NCBI GenBank assembly: GCA_033439765.1
Contig: JAULSN010000001.1
Span: forward strand, 6,014,001 to 6,078,000
Direction of reading: 5' to 3'
DNA: 64,000 nt
Source: Lasiosphaeria ovina
Taxonomy: Eukaryota > Ascomycota > Sordariomycetes > Sordariales > Lasiosphaeriaceae
In this document: in pieces, positions 45,379-56,055 of the stretch
Layout: the number at the start of each line of letters is the position of its first letter
Numbering within the stretch: the first letter of the stretch is position 1
Position numbers and translations under genes: made by a program
Notes under the pieces: model-generated
What the model saw: the letters and a program-made list of their open reading frames with translations, nothing else
Told to the model about the DNA's origin: nothing
Database searches by the model: none

Positions 45379-46429
45379 ATGGCTGCCAGAGTGCTGTTCC
45401 AACGGGTAAGCAACGCTGCCACCCCCCAAACCGAATTCCGCCCAGCCCCCTGCATGGACGTCTTCGTGTCCCTTCTCCCTCAACTACAATTCAAGCCATT
45501 GACTGACGCGCACCCTCTGGATCGACCAAACAGCGAGCTGCGCCGTTGACGGCTGCTGTGCTGGTCGGCGGGATTGCCTTTTACCCTCGGGTCGCGCATG
45601 CCGAAGCTCCTGCGGACCGCCACCTGGTGCGTATATCCTCCCCCCCCCCCCCCCCCAAGAGTCTCGTCGACTCGCTCGCGACACTGGCCATTCTCTAACA
45701 TGACTACAGTCCAAGAAGCCCATCTACGATGACGACTACGACGTGATTCCGGCGGCGGCAGCGGCGGCCACACGGGCCCCTTCCACGACGACAACGACGA
45801 CAAAACCCACAGAAACCACATCATCGGCCATCCCCGTCCCAGCAGATGCGTCCACAACCACCACCCCGGCATCCATCTTCGGCCAGCAGCAGCAGCAGCA
45901 GCATCAGCGAGGCCCGACGCCGACGGACCGGCTGGCAGCACAGATCCGGCGAGGGCGGCTGTTCCTGCACGCGCAGACGTGCGCGGCCGAGGACGCCGTC
46001 AACCGGGCCATGTCGCGCGCGTTCGACCTCGAGCAGTCCTTCACGACAACCATCGCATCGTTAGCCCCCCCGCGCGAGAGCGGCGAGAAGCTGATGCCGG
46101 GGCTGATCTACGTGCTGGTGGCGGGGATGGCGGGCAGCATCGTGGCGCGCAACCGCAACGTGGTGGTGCGGGCGGCGCTTCCCTTGGCGCTGGGGCTCGG
46201 CGCCGCGCGCCTGGCGATCCCGCTCACGGCGGCCAACGTCGGCGATTTAGTCTGGCAGTACGAGCGGCGGTTCCCGGCCGTGGCGGACGCGCACGTGCGC
46301 GCGCGCGAGGGCGTCGAGCAGGGCGTCGTCTTCGCCCGCGTGCACGCCAACCTCGCGTCGCGCAAGCTGACCGAGGCCGTGACCGACGCCCGTGAGACGG
46401 TCGAGTCTTGGGTCCGGAAGGGGAAATGA
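45379..46429 (+). CDS. MIC26/MIC27: MICOS complex subunit of the apolipoprotein O family (Mic26/Mic27)
   Basis: Model: exons 45379-45405, 45534-45626, 45710-46429; introns of 128 and 83 bp, both phase 0; 279 aa. The start MAARVLFQR plus the next hydrophobic segment forms a presequence-like N-terminus, followed by KKPIYDDDYDVIP, typical of fungal apoO-like proteins. A Thr/Ala-rich linker with a polyglutamine run follows (QQQQQQHQ). Conserved helices continue (LAAQIRRGRLFLHAQTCAAEDAV), then a glycine-rich membrane segment (MPGLIYVLVAGMAGSIVARN) and a second hydrophobic stretch, before an amphipathic C-terminus. By family, it shapes cristae junctions in the inner membrane and binds cardiolipin. 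Sequence does not separate Mic26 from Mic27. The second intron contains 17 consecutive C. It is divergent from OCT1 and convergent with TPC1. Confidence 0.87.
45640..45656 (+). repeat. C17 homopolymer in MIC26/27 intron 2
   Basis: Seventeen consecutive cytosines lie inside an 83-bp intron. The run is probably length-variable and prone to sequencing error. Confidence 0.9.
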
Positions 46430-46890
46430 GTCTCTCAGTCCCGCTGTCGATGGAGTGAGAGGGGGGGACAAAAAGGGGGAAGACGGGTTGTTAGAGTGAG
46501 TGGATTATTAGACGTTCAGCGAGGCGAGCAACCTCTAGCTAGAAGAATCACCTACTTTTCACATATCCCTTGGGTCTACAATGTATCATATGGGCCCAGA
46601 CCAGGGGTGAATATGTTTGCTTTGTTCAGAAGCGACCGTCTTTATGCTACTCATGTGCAGTGGTTCCAGTTAACTCGCAATATGAAACTTCGGCGAAAAA
46701 TACTATGTAGGTACGTAATCCGGTAAGAGAATTAATCGCACTGCCAGGTGAAATAAAAATACGAACATAATTATGCCGTTATTATGGTAAGCAGTCTATC
46801 TTATTAAGTGACCCGCGTCCGGGCGTGGGCCCAGTCTTGTGTTGTAAAAGTACAGTATGCGAACAGTCTAGAGTAGAAAAAGAAGCATAA
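46430..46890. other. Intergenic region between convergent genes
   Basis: 3' ends of MIC26/27 and TPC1. The sequence is AT-rich at 46690-46800 with several AATAAA-like hexamers (for example near 46753). No gene is supported. Confidence 0.5.
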
Positions 46891-48032
46891 TCATAAATCC
46901 CGATTCTTCCCCTTTTCACCCAGAGCCATGTAGAAGTGCAGCGCCCTCTCATACGTCCACATGGTGACGGCGCTGGCTGGGGCCGCCTTGATGAGGCTGA
47001 CCGTGAGCCCGCGGTAGAGCCCCCGGAAGCCCTCGTGCATCAGGATGGTGCGTACCGTCCCCACCGTGCCCGAGTACTCGGGGATGTTCTTGTGAACGTA
47101 GCGGCTGCGCGTGGGGCCCTGGACCTGGATGCGCTTGCGGACCAGGTCGAACGGAAACGACCCCGTCTTGGCCACGACCGACGCCACGACGCCGGCGACC
47201 GCGGCCGAGCTGCCGCCGCCCACCACGCCCGCCAGGAGTGGCGCGTTGTTGTGGTCGAGCCGGGCCAGCTGCGGCCGCAGCGTCTCGTACACGGCGAAGA
47301 ACATGCCCATGAACGGCACGATCTGCGCCAGCCCGGGGCTCAGCCCGCGGAAGAAGCCGCGCACCCCCTCGTCCTGGGCGATCTGCACCACGGCCCGCCG
47401 CAGGCTCGTGTAGACGCGGTCGTTGCCCTGCGCGGCGAAGCGCGTGCGCAGGAGGTCCAGCGGGTACGTGGCGGACGTGGCGGCGGCTCCCGACACGGCG
47501 CCTGCCAGGAACGACTCGGCGGCCTGCGGCAGCCGGCCCTCGCCCACCGTCTGGTGGATGGCAACCGTCGCGGACCGGTACGCGGTGAACTGCGCGGCGC
47601 TGTAGCAGATGTAGAGAAGCTCGGCCGGCACGTTACCCTTCCAGAGACCCGTTATGCCCTCGTGTCGCACGACGTGCCGGAGCGTCTGCAGCGTGCCTCG
47701 GTAGACTGGGCCGCTGCCGCTGCCGCTGCCGCTGCCGCCGCCATTACTGGCAGCAGAAGGAGAGTGCGTCTGCAGCTGGAGACGAATCTTGACTACGTCA
47801 AGCGGCGCAATGACAAACCTGCAGATGGCTACGGCGCCAAGTTAGCGTCGATTGACTGTGCTGATGCGATGCTCTGGCAGCGCCAGAATGCAGGGGGCAC
47901 TGGAGAATATGGGTGGACGGCGAGGGGAGGCAATGGGAGTTCGCACCGCGAGATCAACCCGGCCGTGGCCCCGGCAGCGGTGACCTGCAGGCGCGAGCCT
48001 TCATCTTTCAGGCGTTCCGGCCTGCTTGACAT
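46891..48032 (-). CDS. TPC1: Mitochondrial thiamine pyrophosphate carrier
   Basis: Model: exon 1 48032-47947, intron 47946-47819 (128 bp, branch GCTAAC), exon 2 47818-46891; 337 aa. Three mitochondrial-carrier repeats are visible through their PxDxxxxR signatures, [20 protein letters not shown] and [10 protein letters not shown], each followed by the second repeat motif ([30 protein letters not shown]). Length and sequence blocks agree with fungal Tpc1, which imports thiamine pyrophosphate into the matrix in exchange for nucleotides. The segment between repeat half one and the GTLQTLR helix carries a (GGCAGC)n-encoded Gly-Ser run, a repeat-driven loop insertion. The C-terminus is basic. The gene is tandem with VPS26 upstream. 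Substrate specificity is assigned by family resemblance. Confidence 0.9.
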
Positions 48033-48472
48033 TCGAGATTGGTCCAGGCCGCTGCAGAAAGAAACTATGCGAGCAGTACTTGGAAGATATTAGGGAGATG
48101 ATGTTGCTCGTTCGGACGCGATTGATGTTAGGTGCGAGCTGGTATGATAAGGTAGAAAGCCGAAGGAAGTTAGGTTGTTGGGTCTGTGGCTAAAAGCACA
48201 GCATGCGGCGCTGTGAGGATAATGGAAGGTATGAAGTAATTGTTGGCCTGTGCTTTCTTGGCGAACAGTTCCTTAACAGTGTTTGCAGCAAACGGCTTGC
48301 TGCCGCGGCGCCAATAGCAAGCGCAGCAATCCGAACGGGTGACGCCAGTGCTGGAAAAATCACGGCAGTCTCTCATGTTACAATACATACAAATTCGCCT
48401 ACGTCCCGTAAAAGAATACCCGCTATCGCCTGCCCTTCCCGTCCAAATGCTCGCTTCCTTTCGCTTTCTCAT
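48033..48472. other. Short intergenic region TPC1 upstream / VPS26 downstream
   Basis: 440 bp between tandem minus-strand genes. It should hold the TPC1 promoter and the VPS26 3' UTR. No gene or distinctive element is seen. Confidence 0.5.
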
Positions 48473-49622
48473 TTACGCCTGCACTGTGGCGAATTTGCTC
48501 TCCGGCGGTGCTGGGAACGGTTCTTGGGCGTTGGCTAGTTCTGGAGCTTGTCGGTAGAGAATGATTTCCGACTGCTTGAAGTACCTCCTCGCATCTACAC
48601 ACGCGCACACGCAGAGCCGCACATGTTAGAATAGGAATCGCAATCTTATTGGACTGGTCAGGAAAGGAGAGGGTGGGCCTGCCTTCGTCAATCAACACCA
48701 GGCTGAGGTAGTATCTTGTGGAAAACTTCTTGTTGACGTCTCGGAACGTAGGCGTGAGGTCGAAGCCGCCGAGGAAAAGTCGGATAGGTATTGTCTCTCC
48801 CCTTGACGGTGAGCCGTCCATGATCTGGCAGGTATGGTTCGTCAGCAGTCCACCAGCGACGTATCTTGGTTCCGTGCTTACCTCAAAGCGCACCAACGTC
48901 TCGCTCTCGTTATATTGGTTAGGCGCGGCGCCCGTTGTCTCACGGCGGATAATGCTGAGCTCCATGTGCTTGATCTTGAGGCGCACCAGCAGAAAGTAGA
49001 TGCGGCCGACGATGACATCTTTGAGGTGGTACTTGCTCTTGCTGTACTCGAACTCGATGTGGAGGCAGTCCTCGATGCCTACGTCCATCTTGATGCTGCT
49101 ATTCATCTCGGGAGGGATGCGGTAGCTGTAGACCCAGATATCCTTCTCGCGGATCACGTCGGCCATGCGCCTCGACACCGTCACGCGCACAAAGTATCGC
49201 AGCTTCACGTTGATGCCGTTGTACGACTCGTACTGCTTCTCCACGTTCTTGAAATTGAAGTCGAAGGTCTGCGGGTGTTGCAGCTCGCCCGGCGCGGCGA
49301 GCTCCTGCACTAGTGAAAGGAACTCGTAGTGGTTGCCTCGATCGAAGAACATCTCTGTATAGCCGGTAAGCAGGGCGCGCCAGGGGCTTCAGGGCGAAGG
49401 CATACCTATGGTCCCGATGAACTGCACCTTGATTCCTGTGTGCTCTAGCCGCTTGCCGTCCTTCGGCCGCACTGTCACGGCGCCCTTCACCGACTCGCCG
49501 TCCATGTAAAGGGGGGCCTTCTCGCGCCGGTTCTTGTCGAGCTTGACGTCGACCATGGACCGGTCGTCGCCATCCTCGAGGACGACATCGATGTCGACGG
49601 GTGTCGCAAAGAAGTACGACAT
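48473..49622 (-). CDS. VPS26: Retromer subunit VPS26
   Basis: Minus-strand exons: 49622-49406, 49354-48882, 48824-48683, 48594-48473; 317 aa. The protein begins MSYFFATPVDIDV, matching the conserved arrestin-like N-lobe. It continues with YMDGESVKGAVTVRPKDGK, FNFKNVEKQYESYNGINVKL and SYRIPPEMN. The C-lobe has MDGSPSRGETIPIRLFLGG, the RDVNKKFSTRYYLSLVLIDE helix-strand block and RRYFKQSEIILYR. By family, Vps26 joins Vps35 and Vps29 to recycle cargo from endosomes to the Golgi. Introns 1 and 2 are GT-AG. The third intron (48682-48595) is best modelled with a GC donor (GAAG then GCAGGC) and a TAG acceptor, with branch TCTAAC. No GT donor keeps the conserved LIDE-xARRYF junction. The upstream TTG start is rejected for ATG 49622. 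Confidence 0.94.
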
Positions 49623-50845
49623 GGCGTCTTTCGTTGTCAAGCGTCGGTTCTGGGGAGGACGAGGGATGGCATGCGGGTCGGGTAGATGCTTCGCTGCGGA
49701 ATTACCTTGCCAATTCGGAAGGCCCCTTGAACAACATAGACATAGACCGGGGCGGAAAGAAGGCCGTCAAGGGTTGGGAGACAGGGGCGCGAACGTGAGA
49801 CAAGCGGAATATGCAGCAATTGTTAACAACTGGGAGGACGCGACAGCAGTGGTGATGTTACAAGCTAATCCACCCATCGACGAGCAATGCGGCAGGCGGC
49901 GTCCCTATTCCCTACACTGTGGAGAGAGCTGCACTGAAGTGGGGCGCCGTACCGAGCCACTGCCCGCACAGCCAGCTCCAGACCAATGACGCGGCCCGCC
50001 TCGCTGACAAGCTCCAATTGGCGGGCCACCAGCTGTCTGTGCTCAACGATAGGTAGCTGACAGGACTTGTTCAACGAGAGCTGCTTGTTCAACTCGGTTC
50101 ACGTCCATTCTTATTTCGGAAGGTATAGAAAAATGAAGGGAATAATTGGGATACTAAACTACATGCTCTGTATGTATGGGTTTCAGTTTAACTGCCCGAA
50201 GTTGAGTTAATTAACCTGGAGCTCATTACATATCGTGCATCAGAACGGAAACTCTAGAATAGTGGCCGTTGCAATGAAGCGATATAGAGGCGTCCGCTCA
50301 TAGCTTGTCGCCTGTTGCTTGTCCTGTCTAGCCTAAGACACGGCTCAATGGCCTGTCATGATGTATCCGTACTTTCAACCCCATTTCACTGCAATTGCAG
50401 GAAACTTGGTCGTGCTCATCTCTACAGCCGAGAGCATCCGGGAGTGTAAAACACGGTGCAGGCAGCCCAAGGCCAAGATAACTGCAATTTAAAGGCACAT
50501 CTTAAACGACCTCAGGGCAAATCAAATTATATAGCGATGTGAGTGACGGCAAGCCAGAGGCTCTGTTTGTCAAGCCAAAAGGTTGTAGTTTGGAGAGCAC
50601 GGGCCACCTCAAGCCCCATTCTGCCACCAATCTTCCGCGCCAGCCAATGGGCAGCGGCGCTCGGACGCCTGCCCTAAGGAACGAAACCTAGCCACAGGGA
50701 GGCGGCGGCGGTCGGCGCACACAACTCGAATTATTCCGGGGTCCCAAACTCGACCTTTTTTTCGGGCCTTGCAATCATCTCCGTCCACCTCGACGACGAA
50801 ACCGACACCTCCTTCACCCTCCTCACTCGCCATACCGACGCAAAG
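49623..50845. promoter_or_regulatory. Divergent promoter region VPS26 / RPL9
   Basis: 1.2 kb without a supportable gene. A CCAAT pentamer occurs at about 50644-50648, roughly 200 bp before the RPL9 ATG. The last 100 bp are C/T-rich (TCCACCTCGACGACG and similar), typical of a highly expressed leader. Bound factors are not inferable. Confidence 0.45.
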
Positions 50846-51892
50846 ATGCGCTACATCCACAGTGAGGAGACCTTGGAGGTCCCTTCCAATGGTACGTCCA
50901 CCAATTTTTCGCATGGCATTTCCCACCCGACGAGACGCAGGGAGAGAGCGATTTCCTGGGAGGATGGCCCGCAATCGATGACAACGACAATGGGTCTAGG
51001 AATAGCTCGAGGAGAATAAGAGAAGGAAGGGGGCCATGCGACCGTCTATGCACAAACAACGCTGCCAGTCCTTGGGGAATCGTGTGCTTAAATGGGCTGG
51101 CCGGCCCGTTTGGGGCGCGAAGCACTATTTCTGTTTGGAGACGGGCGAGAGAATGCTGACCGGTCGTGTGTCACTTTACAGTCAAGGTTTCCATCAAGTC
51201 GAGACTTGTCACCGTCGTGGGCCCGCGAGGCAAGCTTGTGAAGGACCTGAGCCATCTGGCTGTCAGCTTCTCCATCCTCAAGCCGGGCGTGATTGGTATC
51301 GAGATCCACCATGGCAACCGCAAGAACGTCGCCACCCTCCGTACCGTCCGGACGCTCATCAACAACTTGATCATCGGTGTGACGAGGGGCTTCAAGTACA
51401 AGATGCGTTACGTTTACGCCCATTTCCCCATCAACGTAAATCTGAGCGTCAGCCCGGAGACCGGCTGCCACGAGGTTGAGATCCGGTATGTTATATCCGA
51501 GGAGATTGGTGGATATGAGGGGGAATAACTAGGCTGTGAAGCTGTCGGCGTGTGGTTGTGTCGGACCAGAGGCTGACGTCAAACTTTCTTCGCAGCAACT
51601 TCATCGGCGAGAAGATTGTCCGGAGAGTGATCATGCAATCCGGCGTCAGCGTCGAGATCTCCAAGGCGCAGAAGGACGAGCTTATCCTCACCGGAAACTC
51701 GCTCGAAGCTGTCTCCCAGAGCGCTGCGGATATCCAGCAGATCTGCAGAGTGCGGAACAAGGATATCCGAAAGGTGCGTTGAAATCTACGGGATCCTTTT
51801 TCGGGGCAAGACGTGCATGCTGACATTGAGCACAGTTCCTTGACGGTCTCTACGTTTCGGAGAAGGGCAACATCGAGGACGTCGTGGTTTGA
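50846..51892 (+). CDS. RPL9: 60S ribosomal protein L9 (uL6)
   Basis: Model: exons 50846-50891, 51182-51485, 51596-51773, 51836-51892; introns of 290, 110 and 62 bp, each with a CTGAC-type branch; 194 aa. The protein starts [13 protein letters not shown] and contains [39 protein letters not shown] and the block [20 protein letters not shown] typical of L9. It ends with [17 protein letters not shown]. The long first intron right after the start is usual for fungal ribosomal protein genes. By family, it sits near the GTPase-associated centre and stalk base of the large subunit. Length equals the family norm, so the four-exon model appears complete. Codon use is strongly C-ending, as expected for high expression. 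Confidence 0.97.
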
Positions 51893-53222
51893 TGGACTTT
51901 CGGCCTTGGGTTTCTTTGTGCTTTATGGGTCTCACTGGAGTGCGTGGTAAGGGGCATGGGCATTTGCATGTTTCGTAGCGAAAAAAAACGCTACTGCAAA
52001 ATGGGCAACCTTCTGGAAGAACCACCCTTTGGTGCTTGCCAAATAGCATCACGGCATCATCGTCGAAAAACGTCTCTTGGTCCTGTGATGTCTGTATGTG
52101 CTCCAATCCGAACCGTGCCAAAGAAAATGCACAAGCCTCACTTCTAGCCCATCCTCTTACCCCCTACAGAGAGAGGGTATACTCACGTTTGTGTATCCGT
52201 GGTGATTGGGAGGCCTTTGTTGGCTGCTCTGGTGATTGGTATATTCTCACACTCGACGGCCTCCTTGGTATTCTGGACTCACTCTAAACGGCATTCACTT
52301 CCAATGTTACGAACATAAATATTTTAACAACTATCCCAGCTACGGAATACTGTTCAGCTCATAGACCAACATATTCAATAAAGCTTATCACGCAAAGAGA
52401 TGAATTTCTGTGCATAATCAGTGCTGCTTTCATTGAGATCTCGGAACATCACACTCTCCACCCACCCCTATTTCTCCTTTTGCTGCTCTCGTTGCAGCAT
52501 TGAAGAAGTAGATGTAGATATAGATATAGGTATATAGTGTCGTGTTGTGTCCCTTTATGCGATACGTGTGAGTTGAGCTGAGCTGAGCTGAGTGACCAAA
52601 TCTTCGGTGGAATACACCGTCTTTCACATGCATTAGGTAGGTTTGTGTAGGTAGATATGTATGAATGAAACAAGATAAAAATTCTCATCCACATTCTCAT
52701 GGCCATTCTCATTCACATTTCTCTCGTGACATACAATCCATCCCCAACTCTTCCTTTTTCTTCTCGCTCCATATCTGGTTTGGTATTCTGTCGTCGCCGT
52801 CTGTCTGTCCGTACTCTTCCCGCGCTCTTGCTCTGTCCTCTCCTTCTAGGGCGGCAAACGGTATTTAAAATGAGTAAGGGGGAATTAAGTCTTTTTTTTG
52901 GGGTCTTCCGTGATGAGGAAGAATTATAACGGCCCTGCCGAACGCGGCTTGGGTGATGGGGTGTTTATGTGATCTGGTTTTGTGCATGCGTGATATATGC
53001 TTAACGAGACAATGGTAATGGTATGTGCAACGGTGTATGCAACGCAAACACCATAATATGCAAAGGGGCGCGCAGTTGCCTCATTACATAGGCCGAGCGA
53101 GTATATACAAAACTGCGGTAAAGGGGGCGAGGGCATTAATGGTGGACGTGGGGTATCATGGTTCATCGGCGTTCCAGGTGAAGTGTGGTCTAGCGGCGAG
53201 GAAGACGCGCCGGGCTGCTTGG
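51893..53222. other. Intergenic region between convergent genes
   Basis: It contains the RPL9 3' UTR and the 3' side of the membrane-protein gene. Simple sequences include a GATATAGATATAGGTATA run (about 52517-52536), GAGCTGAGCTGAGCTGAG (about 52575-52592) and a CATTCTCATCCACATTCTC-like repeat (about 52680-52720). No gene is supported. Confidence 0.5.
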
Positions 53223-54365
53223 TCACCTGGGCGATCTGGGTGATCTCGGTGCTGCTGACGGGGCCCGCGATACCCGAGTTTCTGTCCTCGTCACCCGACT
53301 TGTGCCGCTATGCCGCGAGCGCCGGGTCCTCCTGTCGTTGGTTCTCCTGTCGCTACTCAGAGAGCCTGTTTACGAGTGTTAGCAGGGTTTCGTAGGCGTG
53401 CAAACGAGATTGGGGCGATACTCACTTGGACTGTCTGCGGTGTAGGAATCGGACCAGTAGCTGCTGCTGACGTCGCTCCTCGTCTTACGGGTCGGCTTCT
53501 TCTTCTTGTCCTTCCGTAGGCCCAGGAGGAGCAATATGGTGCCTATGGCAGCTCCAATGCCGAGCAGGCCCAAGCCGCTGCTCTTCTTCTTCTCCTTCCG
53601 CGAGGCCACAGTGCTGGGTCGGCCGCCGCCGCCAAACCATCCGCCGTGCGTGTCTCGATGCGAGTGAGTTGATCCGCGGCGGGTGTAGCGCTCTTCCTCG
53701 ACTACGGTCTCCGTCTTCTTTTTCTTGGGACCGAGTCCCAACAAGGCCATTATGCCGTGCCACAAGCCGCGAACCACACAGCACGCGCATATCAGCAGGA
53801 GCAGAGCGATACCTGCAAGTGTACCGATGACGATGCCGGCAATGGCGCCGGGACTCAGAGAACTAGCAGTGCCACCTGGCGTCACGGCGGCGGTGTTGGT
53901 CGTGGTGGCGCTAGCGGCGGTGCCCGTCAGGACGCCGCTGGTGACACGGAACGGGGCGCTGTACTGCGTGGTGATAACCTGTCCGCCCGTGGTAATGACA
54001 GTGGGGACAACGCCTCCTCCTCCGGGGCCGGGAATGTTATCCAGACACTGGCCTCTCCATCCGCAGTACTGTTGGTTCGTGCAGCAGACGGGGCCGCAGG
54101 CAATCTGACCCGAACCTGCGACCGGTACGCAGTCTGGACCCCCACCGCCAGCCACGGGCCCTGTCGGGGCGGGAATGAAGGAGCTATAAGTGCTGGTGAA
54201 GGTCTCGGTGAGCGTCCATGTCGTCGTGTGTAATTGGTAGCCGCCGTCCTGTCTGCGAGCGGGCTGACCCTTGGGATAGGGGACGGCAAGTGCGCGGTGT
54301 GCTGAGGCGGCTAGTAGCAGCAGCAGTACTGACACCGCGCATGGCGAGGAATGCGATCGCGGCAT
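53223..54365 (-). CDS. Cys-rich secreted/membrane protein with two hydrophobic segments
   Basis: Model: exon 1 54365-53426, intron 53425-53366 (branch GCTAAC, acceptor AACAG), exon 2 53365-53223; 360 aa. A signal peptide (VSVLLLLLAASAHRALA) precedes a Thr/Ser-rich stretch and a six-cysteine module (DCVPVAG, ACGPVCCTNQQYCGWRGQC, about residues 78-110) that resembles small carbohydrate-binding or hevein-like folds. A Thr/Ala linker follows, then a clear transmembrane helix at about 173-197 (IAGIVIGTLAGIALLLLICA). Next come a basic/acidic segment, a second hydrophobic stretch near 260-280 and a Ser/Arg-rich tail (SSLSSDRRTNDRRTRRS). No specific family is recognised; it could be a wall-linked surface sensor. 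The second exon is supported by the branch site and by the RS-type continuation, less firmly than exon 1. Confidence 0.75.
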
Positions 54366-56055
54366 GATGATGGGCTGGCAGGGGTTTGCCGTCCCGGATC
54401 AGCGGGGTCGGGTGTGGGGTGATGCGAAATGCGGCGCAAAAAGCCAGCCGGAGCCGCTCAAAGAGGGTGTCGCGAGCGCAAAGCTGAGCCCGGCGCAGGC
54501 CTTCGCTGCCCGATCTCGCCCGTGCCGCCGAGCACCGAGCACCTGCTCTCACCGTTGAGTCCCCACTAAGTTGAAATAGCTCTCTTGTGGTCCGATCTTG
54601 GTGTTTATGGTACAACAACGCCAACCGTTGCGAAGACTGAGTCAAGTAGGTTTGCCAAAACCAGTTGAAAAAAATAACGTTGCTGCTGCAAGTTGTGGCT
54701 GGATCAAAAATAAAAAAGGCGCACGCGGGGGCGGGTGTGCAAGCAGTGAGCGCAGTGGATGAGCGATGAGCGATGAGCAGGAAGCGGCGATGCGATGAGT
54801 GAGAGGAATTCAGACAGAGTCTCCAAAACCCCAAAACTCGGACGGAATGAGAGAGTCTGGGAAAGTCGCGAAATCTGCAGGTCCGGGTTAATTGTTCTAG
54901 GCCAAGGGAGAGGAATGTAAAAAGAAGAAAAGGTCGGGGAACCTGTCAGTGTGGTAATGTCTCTGCAGGTTTTAAAAAAAAAAAAAAGATATTAAGCGGT
55001 GGTCGGGCTCGTGATGCAGGGCCTGCTACTTCTCCCAACCTCCCGAAGCTGTCGAGGACACCTCGCACTGCGCCCAACCCCTCGTTTTTGCGGTTTTACA
55101 ATTTTTTTTGGAGGGGGCGGCCTGCGACGCTGGACTTGCTATTGGACCTGGCCTGGTTATTAGCGAAGAGTTCTTTTCGCTTCGGGGTCTCAGGGGGAGC
55201 CTGTCCTTTTGGTCGTCTTCGTAATTGTGTTCCTGGTGGTGTGTCAATCGGTCTACACTAGGTAGGCTGTCAGTCGGTCGGTAAGGTAGGCACGGCTCGT
55301 CGCGCGCATGAGCAGCTTCCTTGGATGAGCTGGCAGAGAGAGCTGCAGGACCAAGGTTTGCGCTGGTTCGCCTGCTCCTGTCTAATGGGGGGACGACCCC
55401 AGCTCCCAGCATGTTTACTCGTGCAGCTTTCCCCATCAATCCACCTTCAGCCCGCTCACGGGACGATTATCGCTACCCCTCCACACAGCTCTTATCGTCA
55501 CGCGTGGTCCATGCACCCCTGTCGGTCACGTCCCCTCCCAACCTGAATACGAACTAACCCGGACGCGGTGCGCTGTAATGGAAGCAATGGAAGCAAACCA
55601 GGCAATGCGCCGCTGCCGCCGCCCCCTTCAGTCGGCCTTGGTGGTGTGTCCATGGGACGGGCGGGCCCGTCTCGGATTGACTGGACGGAACTTGAATGCA
55701 GTTACCTCGCATCTGGAACTTTTTAAAATGTCACGCACAATCTAAATATTGAATATTTCAGACACAGTCTTGAGCCTTCAGGCAGATGCGCCAAAGACTT
55801 GATTATGCATACTAATCTGGCCTGTGTACAAGTATCCTAGAGGAGGAAATGACCTCGAGATGGCATGGCAAACCGCCCAGCTAAACGCCGCCCGACAATG
55901 CAGATTAAATAAACAACAAAAAAGTCGAAAGCGGACCTCCCAGTCCATGAAACCACATTACCACCAAAGCGACAAACCTAGGCCTCCCAGCATGAAATAA
56001 ACAGCCTCGACACGTTTGTTGTTATATACAGCACACAACTCCTAACTCACAGGAT
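54366..56055. other. Intergenic region
   Basis: 1.7 kb between tandem minus-strand genes. Short open frames are present without family motifs. There is an A14 run near 54974-54987 and a CACTAGGTAGGCTG motif at about 55257-55270. It should contain the promoter of the Cys-rich protein gene and the 3' UTR of the acidic hypothetical gene. Confidence 0.5.

Noticed and set aside
46936..48093. 385-codon plus-strand open frame
   Set aside because: Mirror of the TPC1 exons, whose carrier motifs are clear on the minus strand. The plus frame is Arg/Ala-rich and crosses the TPC1 intron.
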